A stretch of DNA of 64,000 nt from Marinifilum fragile JCM 15579. Its GTDB lineage: Bacteria; Bacteroidota; Bacteroidia; Bacteroidales; Marinifilaceae. Positions 55,399-62,623 of this stretch are shown one piece after another. Both the position numbers and the translations under genes were made by a program. The stretch's first letter is position 1, and every line of letters begins with the position of its first letter. The notes beneath the pieces were generated by a model. That model was given only the letters and a program-made list of their open reading frames with translations, did not search any database and had not been told where the DNA came from. Location of the stretch: the NCBI RefSeq assembly GCF_001310955.1, contig NZ_BAZX01000004.1, positions 1 to 64,000 on the forward strand, read 5' to 3'.

Positions 55399-56253
55399 TT
55401 ATGGTCGCAGGTGATTTGGTATTTTGTTTGTCTTTTTAAGTTCTAATAAGCTAGAATTTGCCTTTTCAGGATCTAGTTTATATTCTTTGTAAAGTTCTAA
55501 AATTTTTGTTTGTATATCCAATTCACTGTCTTGGTAAGTAAAATCCGAATTCTTGCATATGAAAGCATAAAGTTGTTCCAATGTTTTTCCGGATTCGCCA
55601 GTTAAATTAGAAACAATTTCCCTGTTAAACTTTTCTTCAAGCATTTGCTGGTGTAGGTAGTTTATCTCATTCGAGAATACAGGTTGAGGTTTCTTTTTCT
55701 TTTTAAATAATTTACTGCCAAGACCAATTAAACCAGCAACTACATTGGGTGGAGTTCTTGCCTGTTCCTTTAGCTTAATCTCAAACATTTGTGCTTCGCT
55801 GAGCTTAAAGCCTTCTCCTTTCTTTTTTTTGGGTGGAAGTTTTTTCTTCACGAATTCTTCCTTAAAATCATCATAAGTTCCGAGTGCATATACATTTACT
55901 TCTTTTAAGGGAACTGCCTGATCTTTTAAATAAATTTTGAAAAAAGGTGGAAAATTAGGATCTGTTATGGCGGGAACAGGCCATTGTATCATTTCAAAAC
56001 CCATAGAACTAATTACCAAAGTATCTTTCGGCAGAATTTGCAAATGAAAAACTCCAGAACTGTCGCTAATAACACCTCTTCTTGTTCGCTTTATGGTAAT
56101 AATTGCATCCTCAATGGGTTCTTTGCTTTTATCTGTCAGAATCAAGCCAGAGATACTAATTGTGGAATCTTGAGCGTATTCTTGCGCTAAAGTATTTAGT
56201 GATATTAGAGTAAAGCAAATAAAAATAAGAGATTTAGGGATTGGTTTCATCAT
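55399..56253 (-). CDS. CarboxypepD_reg-like exported protein, paralogue 2
   Basis: 284 residues, same layout as its neighbours: signal peptide (MMKPIPKSLIFICFTLISLN), a CarboxypepD_reg-like domain (ISISGLILTDKSKEPIEDAI, DTLVISSMGFEMIQWPVPA), a Lys-rich linker with KKKKKP, and a helical C-terminus EIVSNLTGESGKTLEQLYAF. It is closest to paralogue 3 and lies 7 bases before it, an operon of recent duplicates. Confidence 0.8.
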   Translation of the reverse strand: MMKPIPKSLIFICFTLISLNTLAQEYAQDSTISISGLILTDKSKEPIEDAIITIKRTRRGVISDSSGVFHLQILPKDTLVISSMGFEMIQWPVPAITDPNFPPFFKIYLKDQAVPLKEVNVYALGTYDDFKEEFVKKKLPPKKKKGEGFKLSEAQMFEIKLKEQARTPPNVVAGLIGLGSKLFKKKKKPQPVFSNEINYLHQQMLEEKFNREIVSNLTGESGKTLEQLYAFICKNSDFTYQDSELDIQTKILELYKEYKLDPEKANSSLLELKKTNKIPNHLRP

Positions 56254-56269
56254 TAGTGGGTTGGGGTAC

Positions 56270-57130
56270 TCAAGGTCTTAGATGGTTCTCGATTGTACCA
56301 AGAGTATCTGTAAAGCTTAGGTTGTTTTGAAAATCAGTATCTTCCTGAAGAAATTTCTTATGCAATTCTTTTATTCTTCTTACAATGTACATATCGCTAC
56401 TTTGATAAGAAAAGCTGGTTCTGGAGTTGATGTATTTCATCAGAATATCCAGACGATTGCCATTTTCTTTTGTGATTTCGGCTACTAAATTGCGGTTGAA
56501 TTTTTCAGACAAAAGAGTAGTGTGAATTTCTTCCAGCTTGGTAGGAATTTTCATGCCTTTGAATTTCTTTTTCCTGTTACCGAAACCCAAACTGATACCA
56601 GCACCTTGTCTCCTCATGGCTCTTCCGGCGTATTCGTCCATGGTGAAATCTCCAAAATTTATGGCCAAAGAAGCATCAGGATCTGCTGGTACTTTTGCTT
56701 TTACAAATTGCTCTTTGAAGTCATTCCAGCTGCCAAAAGAGTGCACCTGCACTTCTTGTAACATGTAGCTTTCTTGGTCCATAATAATTTCCTGGAATAG
56801 CTCTTTTTCAACACCAGGAGTTTGAACATCTACCAATTGAGCTTTAAATCCCATTGCAGTAACTTTCAATTTCTGATCGGGATTTACTCGTATTCTAAAA
56901 AAGCCTAAGCTATCACAAATAACTCCCCAATAGGTGTCGTCCAAATTTACGTGAGCGAATGAAATTCCTTCCTTTGTTTCAGAGTTAATTACCTTACCTG
57001 AAACAACAAAGGTTTGGTCTTTATGGTCCTGCGAAAACGAATTGCTAATGGTTAAAAGCAGTAAAAATATGGTGCTAATTGTAGTTTTCAAGATTTTTAG
57101 ATTAAATAATGAATGATAAATATAGCTCAC
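56270..57130 (-). CDS. CarboxypepD_reg-like exported protein, paralogue 1
   Basis: 286 residues, more diverged than the other two: signal sequence, CarboxypepD_reg-like domain (VVSGKVINSETKEGISFAHV, CDSLGFFRIRVNPDQKLKVT), linker with GFGNRKKKFKGMKIP, and a helical C-terminus LVAEITKENGNRLDILMKYI. It is the first gene of the three-gene cluster and is likely a cell-surface or periplasmic protein. Confidence 0.78.
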   Translation of the reverse strand: MSYIYHSLFNLKILKTTISTIFLLLLTISNSFSQDHKDQTFVVSGKVINSETKEGISFAHVNLDDTYWGVICDSLGFFRIRVNPDQKLKVTAMGFKAQLVDVQTPGVEKELFQEIIMDQESYMLQEVQVHSFGSWNDFKEQFVKAKVPADPDASLAINFGDFTMDEYAGRAMRRQGAGISLGFGNRKKKFKGMKIPTKLEEIHTTLLSEKFNRNLVAEITKENGNRLDILMKYINSRTSFSYQSSDMYIVRRIKELHKKFLQEDTDFQNNLSFTDTLGTIENHLRP

Positions 57131-57197
57131 TCATTTATCTTAAAACCCGATTGTTACATTTTTTAACACACTTTAACCGAATTTAAGCGCTTCGACT

Positions 57198-57944
57198 TTA
57201 GTTAACCCCTAACCAATTTACTTTGTTTTTTGTTTCGTTAAATGGATTTACTTTGCCAAATAAAATGTCATTATCTCTTTGATAACACATCATTGGGTGC
57301 GAGGTCTCTATTTTATTCTCAATTTGAATGTCAGCAACAATTTTTTGAGCATTGTTTCCCCAAAGGAACCAAACTGCATCTTTGTTCTGGTCGGCAATAT
57401 GACCCAATAATTTTTGAGTGAATTTTGACCAAATTTTGGTGTGAGAATTTGGATTGCCAATTTCACAGGTAAATGCTGTATTTAATAGAAGTACATTTTC
57501 TTTTTCCCACCAGTAACGGAACAATTGGTTTGGAGGCAGTACCTTAAAATCACCTTCCATTGGCAAACGATCTCCCTCATTTAATTTTTTTAAGATTTCA
57601 GAATACTTCAACTCCTCGGCAGTATAAGCCTTGTAAATGCTTCTAAGAATATTTTTTAAGGATACATTCCTAAATTTATCGAACCACGAATTCAATCCAT
57701 TTACTTCAAACGATCGACCCGTTGCAACACCTTCTTGCGGATAAGGATCTTGTCCTAAAATTACCACAGGAATAGCATGTAAATCCATCTCCAAAAACCT
57801 TAAAACCAATTCTTTTTTTGGCGTAGCACTTTCTATTTGAATGGATGATTCGATGCTTTTAATCAAATCAATAATTTCATTGGTAAGAAAAGAATTCCAC
57901 GATTCGTGAATGTTTAAACTGGATAGGAAGATTGAATTTTGCAT
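57198..57944 (-). CDS. ung: Uracil-DNA glycosylase
   Basis: Removes uracil from DNA to start base-excision repair. 248 residues with the catalytic-Asp motif VVILGQDPYPQ (about 77-87), VLLLNTAFTCEIG, AVWFLWGNNAQ and a C-terminal SHPM in place of the usual HPSPLS leucine-loop motif. The reduced loop suggests a divergent but probably functional member. Confidence 0.86.
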   Translation of the reverse strand: MQNSIFLSSLNIHESWNSFLTNEIIDLIKSIESSIQIESATPKKELVLRFLEMDLHAIPVVILGQDPYPQEGVATGRSFEVNGLNSWFDKFRNVSLKNILRSIYKAYTAEELKYSEILKKLNEGDRLPMEGDFKVLPPNQLFRYWWEKENVLLLNTAFTCEIGNPNSHTKIWSKFTQKLLGHIADQNKDAVWFLWGNNAQKIVADIQIENKIETSHPMMCYQRDNDILFGKVNPFNETKNKVNWLGVN

Positions 57945-57984
57945 GTTCTGATAATTTGTTTGCCCAAAAGTAAAAAATGGATTG

Positions 57985-58035
57985 GTAAATTACGAATAAG
58001 AAATTGCGAATTACGAAAGAAGAATTACCAATATC
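57985..58035. repeat. AATTAC/AATTGCG dispersed repeat block
   Basis: The stretch AATTACGAATAAGAAATTGC continues GAATTACGAAAGAAGAATTACC, related to the blocks at 22397-22513 and 50003-50040. It lies in the ung-dapD gap (220 bp), which otherwise holds only a promoter-like site. Confidence 0.6.
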
Positions 58036-58120
58036 AGCTTCAAAATACCTTATTAACTCATTCACTCATTTGTACTTTCATTTTTTTGCATTTTCACTTT
58101 TTCACTATTCTACTTTTAAT

Positions 58121-58128
58121 TAGTTTTG
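58121..58128 (+). promoter_or_regulatory. -7 element of dapD
   Basis: TAGTTTTG fits TAnnTTTG, 37 bases before the dapD ATG. No convincing -33 element is seen. Confidence 0.45.
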
Positions 58129-58164
58129 TGAGCATTAACCAAAATTTTAGAAGTAAATAAGAAT

Positions 58165-58983
58165 ATGTACGAAAATCTTAAAGAAAGCATTGAGTCTGCC
58201 TGGGAGGATAGATCTTTATTGAGCTCGCCTGAAGTGCAGAAAAATATAGAAGAAGTAATTGAACTTCTTGATAAAGGAAAATTACGTACTGCAGAACCAA
58301 TTGAAGGTGGTTGGCAGGTAAACGAGTGGGTTAAAAAGGCAGTAATTCTTTATTTCCCAATTCGTAAAATGGAAACCATAGAGGTGGGTCCATTCGAATT
58401 CCACGATAAAATGGCATTGAAAACCAACTATGCTGATTTGGGAGTTCGTGTTGTACCTCATGCGGTTTCTCGTTACGGGGCTTTCCTTGCAAAAGATGTG
58501 GTAATGATGCCATCATATGTAAACATTGGCGCATACGTTGATGAGGGAACCATGGTTGATACTTGGGCAACTGTTGGATCTTGTGCTCAAATTGGAAAAC
58601 ATGTTCATTTGAGTGGAGGTGTTGGTATTGGAGGTGTATTGGAACCAATTCAAGCTTCCCCGGTAATTGTGGAGGACAATTGTTTTATCGGATCTCGTTG
58701 TATCGTAGTAGAAGGTGTACATCTTGAAAAAGAAGTTGTTCTTGGCGCTAACGTGGTACTTACAAAATCGACTAAAATTATTGATGTAACCGGAGAAGAA
58801 CCAGTAGAATATACAGGTTTTGTGCCAGCTAGATCAGTTGTGATTCCAGGTACCAGAACCAAAAAATTCCCTGCAGGAGAATATCAAGTCCCTTGTGCAC
58901 TTATTATTGGTAAGCGTAAACCATCAACCGACTTGAAAACATCTTTGAATGATGCACTGCGTGAATATAACGTTGCAGTATAA
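58165..58983 (+). CDS. dapD: Tetrahydrodipicolinate N-succinyltransferase DapD
   Basis: Succinylates tetrahydrodipicolinate in lysine/meso-DAP synthesis. 272 residues. An N-terminal helical part is followed by a left-handed beta-helix with hexapeptide repeats (DLGVRVVPHAVSRYGAFLAK, AQIGKHVHLSGGVGIGGVLE). It supplies the DAP used by peptidoglycan enzymes such as Mpl, although these genes are distant. Confidence 0.94.
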   Translation: MYENLKESIESAWEDRSLLSSPEVQKNIEEVIELLDKGKLRTAEPIEGGWQVNEWVKKAVILYFPIRKMETIEVGPFEFHDKMALKTNYADLGVRVVPHAVSRYGAFLAKDVVMMPSYVNIGAYVDEGTMVDTWATVGSCAQIGKHVHLSGGVGIGGVLEPIQASPVIVEDNCFIGSRCIVVEGVHLEKEVVLGANVVLTKSTKIIDVTGEEPVEYTGFVPARSVVIPGTRTKKFPAGEYQVPCALIIGKRKPSTDLKTSLNDALREYNVAV

Positions 58984-59000
58984 AAAATTGCTGACCATAT

Positions 59001-59029
59001 GTAAAGACGTAGCATTGCTACGTCTCTAC
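59001..59029. repeat. Dispersed palindromic repeat, copy C
   Basis: GTAAAGACGTAGC, ATT, then GCTACGTCTCTAC: near-perfect inverted repeat between dapD and tsaC. Same family as copies A, B and D; the arms vary mostly in complementary positions. Confidence 0.8.
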
Positions 59030-59043
59030 CATATACGAATAAT

Positions 59044-59607
59044 ATGAATAACGACATTAACAAAGCACTAGAGGTTTTAAAATCAGGAGGAGTAATTCTT
59101 TATCCTACCGATACCATTTGGGGAATTGGCTGTGATGCTACAAATGCAGATGCAGTAAAAAGGGTTTATGAAATTAAACAACGTGAAGATTGTAAGGCAA
59201 TGTTGGTGTTAATGGAAAATCCTAACAGACTGAATTCTTACGTTGATGAGGTGCCTGAAATTGCCTGGGAATTGATTGAGGCGAACGACAAACCAATGAC
59301 CTTGATTTATCCAGGAGCAAAGAATTTGGCGCCAAACTTAATTAACTCTGACGGAACCATTGGTATTCGTATTACAAATGAGGAGTTTACTCAAAATCTG
59401 ATTCAAAGATTTAAGAAACCAATTGTATCAACTTCGGCCAATATTAGTGGAGATCCATCACCTGCGAATTTTTCTGAAATCAATGAAGAATTGAAAGAAT
59501 TGGTTGATTATGTGGTGGAGTACCGACAAGATGATTTTGAAAAAGCGAGTGCTTCAAGCATTATCAAAATTGGAGTAGGAGGGGAGATTCAAATCCTAAG
59601 GAAATAG
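59044..59607 (+). CDS. tsaC: Threonylcarbamoyl-AMP synthase (YrdC/TsaC type)
   Basis: Makes threonylcarbamoyl-AMP for the t6A37 modification of ANN-reading tRNAs. 187 residues of the short TsaC type: GGVILYPTDTIWGIGCDAT, KQREDCKAMLVLM, MTLIYPGA, GTIGIRIT, KPIVSTSANISGDPSP. No extra Sua5 domain is present. It follows dapD with only 60 bases between. Confidence 0.9.
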   Translation: MNNDINKALEVLKSGGVILYPTDTIWGIGCDATNADAVKRVYEIKQREDCKAMLVLMENPNRLNSYVDEVPEIAWELIEANDKPMTLIYPGAKNLAPNLINSDGTIGIRITNEEFTQNLIQRFKKPIVSTSANISGDPSPANFSEINEELKELVDYVVEYRQDDFEKASASSIIKIGVGGEIQILRK

Positions 59608-59621
59608 GAAATATAATATAA

Positions 59622-59652
59622 AACTCTCAGATCTTACAGTTTCTGAGAGGTT
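59622..59652 (+). terminator. tsaC terminator
   Basis: AACTCTCAGA pairs with TCTGAGAGGTT (one G-T pair) and is followed by TTATATTA. It sits just after the tsaC stop. Confidence 0.7.
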
Positions 59653-59673
59653 TTATATTATATCTTTTTACAA

Positions 59674-59883
59674 AATAACATTGTCTTTAGCAAGGGGAAC
59701 AATACCTCTTAGCTGGAGAACGCTTCCTTTATGCAAGAGCACCATGCCGCAACGGATAATCACCTTGCCTTTGTAGAAGAGAACGCTGCCGCTACGCATG
59801 AGAACGTTGCCTTTATTGGTGAGAATGCTGTCTTTGCCTATCGGAACGCTTCCATTATACGTGGGAACACAACAATTATTCCC
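59674..59883. repeat. 21-bp degenerate minisatellite (10 units)
   Basis: Ten units start at exact 21-bp steps from 59674 (59695, 59716, 59737, ... 59863); the consensus resembles GAGAACGCTGCCTTTATGCA. The step is strictly kept while bases drift. On the minus strand it translates as a heptad GxVxxxK/R, and on the plus strand as an E-N-A-x-x-x-x heptad, but neither frame has a sensible start. It ends at the head-GIN gene's 3' end. Confidence 0.85.
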
Positions 59884-60598
59884 TAACAGATTTAATAGAA
59901 CCCGATCCTGCTGATTTACTATCAACATATTCAGGATTGCCTCGGTAATAAATATCTCCACTACCAGCTACGCGAGCATTTATTTTTTCCGATGCGTAAA
60001 CCTTACAATCTCCAGAACCCGAAATTCTTACGTCAACTGATTTAGCTTCAAAATATTCAGCTTCAACATCACCCGATCCGCTAATATGAATTTCCAATTC
60101 GTCTTGACATTCTCCTTTTAAACGGATATCACCTGAACCTGAAATGTGACACTCTACATTATCAGCCTTCAACTTATCGATAATAATGTTTCCACTTCCG
60201 CTGATTGCGTAGTTAACGCTACCTGATTGAATAGGAGTTTTAGCAATAATATTTCCTGATCCTGAAATTCTAAGGTCTTCTACATTTGGAGTTGAAATAT
60301 AAACTTCAACTTTTTTGAAAGAACGATTGTTCCAATTCCAGCCTTTGTTCTTTTTACGCTTTATCTTTAAAGTTGATCCTTCAACTTCAGTAATAATTTC
60401 ATCCAAATCATCGGCGTAACCATTAATTTTCACAGATGTTTTTTCGTTTTGACTCACATAAACTTTGGCAGCAATAGAAAGACTGATTGATTCAAAGGAA
60501 GCCACTTTTCGATCTTCGGTTTTTTGAGCAAAAGCAATTGTACTGCTTAATACCAAGGCGAAAATTGCAATAAGGGAAGTAATACGTTTTGATTTCAT
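59876..60598 (-). CDS. Head-GIN domain (DUF2807) exported protein
   Basis: 240 residues: signal peptide (SLIAIFALVLSSTIAFAQ) followed by a repeated beta-helix with ISGSGN/ISGSGD motifs spaced about every 18-20 residues, the hallmark of the DUF2807 putative auto-transporter adhesin head-GIN family. It is likely periplasmic or outer-membrane associated. Function unknown. Its stop overlaps the minisatellite. Confidence 0.88.
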   Translation of the reverse strand: MKSKRITSLIAIFALVLSSTIAFAQKTEDRKVASFESISLSIAAKVYVSQNEKTSVKINGYADDLDEIITEVEGSTLKIKRKKNKGWNWNNRSFKKVEVYISTPNVEDLRISGSGNIIAKTPIQSGSVNYAISGSGNIIIDKLKADNVECHISGSGDIRLKGECQDELEIHISGSGDVEAEYFEAKSVDVRISGSGDCKVYASEKINARVAGSGDIYYRGNPEYVDSKSAGSGSIKSVRE

Positions 60599-60683
60599 AT
60601 GTTATGGTTTTAGGTAAATAATCATTTCGTACTTTATAAAGGACGAACAAGTCCATGAAAAGTTGCACCCATGTATAATTTTT

Positions 60684-60711
60684 GTAGGGACGTGGCATTG
60701 TTGCCTCTCTC
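60684..60711. repeat. Dispersed palindromic repeat, degenerate copy D
   Basis: GTAGGGACGTGGC, ATT, GTTGCCTCTCTCC resembles copies A-C, but pairing is imperfect, so it is an older or decayed copy. It lies upstream of the head-GIN gene. Confidence 0.6.
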
Positions 60712-60766
60712 CTCATTTTATAGATATTCATTCAATATTTCTTAAATTCGCCAAAAAATTTTTACA

Positions 60767-61186
60767 ATGGAATTTAAGCACATCAAGAAAATACAAATTC
60801 GTTTTGGGGATATCGATTTAATGGGACATGTTAATAATGGAGTACAGTTGAGTTATTTGGATTTGGCCAGAATGGATTATTTTCAGCAAATTTATGGACA
60901 GGTGATCGATTGGAATGATTCAGCTCTTATTGTTGCACATCTCGAAATTGATTACTTATCATCAATTACTTTGCACGATAAAATTGAAGTGCATACCAGA
61001 ATTCACAAACTTGGCAATAAAAGTGTTCGACTTTATCAGAATATTGTTGATTCTGTAACTGGCGAAATCAAAACTAAAACTTCACAGGTTATGGTTGGGT
61101 ACAGCCAAAAATTGGGAGAAAGTATTTCTGTACCGGAAACTTTAAAAATCAGAATTCGCGAGTACGAAAACGAAATAGTAGGATAA
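60767..61186 (+). CDS. Acyl-CoA thioesterase (4HBT hotdog fold)
   Basis: 139 residues: IQIRFGDIDLMGHVNNGVQL carries the catalytic Asp and the HVNN motif of the YbgC/FadM type. The hotdog helix and strands continue ARMDYFQQIYG. It hydrolyses acyl-CoA thioesters; the preferred chain length is not clear. Confidence 0.85.
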   Translation: MEFKHIKKIQIRFGDIDLMGHVNNGVQLSYLDLARMDYFQQIYGQVIDWNDSALIVAHLEIDYLSSITLHDKIEVHTRIHKLGNKSVRLYQNIVDSVTGEIKTKTSQVMVGYSQKLGESISVPETLKIRIREYENEIVG

Positions 61187-61248
61187 CAGTAGACAATGAT
61201 CAGTCAACAGTTATCAGTACTAAGGCACTCGAAATATTTTAATCTGTA

Positions 61249-61788
61249 TTAATCAAGGTAAAGGTCAAGCAAACCATCAGGCGTTTCCATGCAAATGGTT
61301 TTGTTTTCTTCATCAAGGTCGATAAAGTTTTCGTCGGCAAAAGGAATCATCACTTCCTCACCATTAATCTCTATTACCATTACAATATTGCCCGCAAAAT
61401 CCTGAATGTCTACAATCTCACCAAGTTCACCTCTTTCTTCATCCTCATAGGTGAAACCAATTAAAACATTAGGATCCAATTCGTCTTGTTCGACAATATA
61501 GTCTGGTACATCTTTCATTGGAACATAGATATCGCAAGCAATAAACCTTTTGGCTTTTTCTTCGGTTGACATATCCTCCAATAAAATTCTTACGCTCGAA
61601 TGATTTCTCGAGCTAATTCCATTATTTGAAATAAAAAAAGGAACCAATCCCCCATCGATATCGACGAGGATTGACTCCAATTTATTTCTTTCAAGAAGAT
61701 CACCGTTTGTTTTGGCAACCAATTCACCTTTAACTCCATGAGTTTTAGTAAAGGTTCCAGCTAAATAACAATCTTCTTTTCTAAGCAT
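61249..61788 (-). CDS. rimM: Ribosome maturation factor RimM
   Basis: Binds S19 and assists 16S processing in the 30S head. The start is at 61788 (MLRKEDCYLAGTFTKTHGVKG); a longer frame upstream is a shadow of rpsP. 179 residues: N-terminal beta-barrel (LAGTFTKTHGVKGELVAKT), PRC-barrel ending in VMIPFADENFIDLDEE. It follows rpsP by 10 bases, the usual order rpsP-rimM. Confidence 0.95.
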   Translation of the reverse strand: MLRKEDCYLAGTFTKTHGVKGELVAKTNGDLLERNKLESILVDIDGGLVPFFISNNGISSRNHSSVRILLEDMSTEEKAKRFIACDIYVPMKDVPDYIVEQDELDPNVLIGFTYEDEERGELGEIVDIQDFAGNIVMVIEINGEEVMIPFADENFIDLDEENKTICMETPDGLLDLYLD

Positions 61789-61798
61789 GCAATTCAAA

Positions 61799-62341
61799 TT
61801 AAGCTTCAGTTTCTTCAGCTCCTTCTTCATTTGCAGCTTCAGCATCGTCACCAGCTTCTTCAGCTTTAGCAGCAGCTTCAGCTTCAGCAGCTTTCTTAGC
61901 GATAGCTTCTGCTCTGTCAGCGCTAATTTTAGCTTCTGCTTCCAAACGTGCAGCTTTAGCTTCCTCAGCAGCTTTAGAAAGACCATCTTTCTTAGCGTTG
62001 ATTTTAGCGTCTTTTTCTTGCTTCCAAGCTTGGAATTTTTCTTCAGCAGTTGCTTCATCAAAAGCACCTTTCTTAACACCTTCTAACAAGTGTTTTTTCA
62101 TCATTACACCTTCGTAAGATAAAATTGCTCTTGCAGTGTCGGTAGGCTGAGCACCATTACCAAGCCAAGTTAAGGCTTTGTCAAAATTTAGGTCAATTGT
62201 AGCAGGATTGGTGTTTGGATTGTATGATCCAATACGCTCAATGTACTTACCATCACGTGGTGCTCTGCTATCTGCTACCACGATGTGGTAGAATGCACGT
62301 CTTTTACGACCGTGTCTTGCTAGTCTAATTTTTACTGGCAT
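61799..62341 (-). CDS. rpsP: Small ribosomal subunit protein S16, C-terminally extended
   Basis: 180 residues: the first 85 are S16 ([44 protein letters not shown]). A further 95 residues form an Ala/Glu/Lys-rich helix ([15 protein letters not shown]) as seen in other Bacteroidota. It is co-transcribed with rimM. Confidence 0.96.
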   Translation of the reverse strand: MPVKIRLARHGRKRRAFYHIVVADSRAPRDGKYIERIGSYNPNTNPATIDLNFDKALTWLGNGAQPTDTARAILSYEGVMMKKHLLEGVKKGAFDEATAEEKFQAWKQEKDAKINAKKDGLSKAAEEAKAARLEAEAKISADRAEAIAKKAAEAEAAAKAEEAGDDAEAANEEGAEETEA

Positions 62342-62384
62342 AACTCTTTTTAAATAAGATTAATAATTTGCCTACATTATAGTT

Positions 62385-62423
62385 GTGGTATACATACCAC
62401 GATTTATAAGCGCGACAAAGATA
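62385..62423 (-). promoter_or_regulatory. rpsP promoter and palindromic leader element
   Basis: On the minus strand TATCTTTG (62423-62416) fits the -7 consensus. Just downstream lies the perfect palindrome GTGGTAT-AC-ATACCAC (62385-62400) in the leader before the rpsP start at 62341. A hairpin or protein site for control of ribosomal-protein synthesis is possible. The 282-bp gap upstream of dnaE holds nothing else clear. Confidence 0.5.
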
Positions 62424-62623
62424 CAACTTATTTTCTGAATAGAAATAACTTCTCTTTAAATAATTTAATGGCTGAAAATCATGCTGGTAGAACGATCATT
62501 TATTTAGTCTAGATTGTTGACTTACATTTACTAATTTTACTTTACTGAATCACTTTATTATTCCTTATCTTCGCATTTCGGCTCCATCTGTGAGCTTAAA
62601 AAAATAAAATTCCTGATACTGAG

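Noticed and set aside
59674-59883. CRISPR array
   Set aside because: Units are contiguous 21-bp repeats with no spacers and no cas genes; a minisatellite instead.
59668-59961. 97-residue minus-strand frame with GxVxxxK heptads
   Set aside because: It is the translation of the 21-bp minisatellite, overlaps the head-GIN gene and lacks a credible start; kept as a repeat, not a gene.
61789-62079. N-terminal Lys/Leu-rich extension of RimM
   Set aside because: It is the rpsP coding region read in another frame; RimM starts at 61788.
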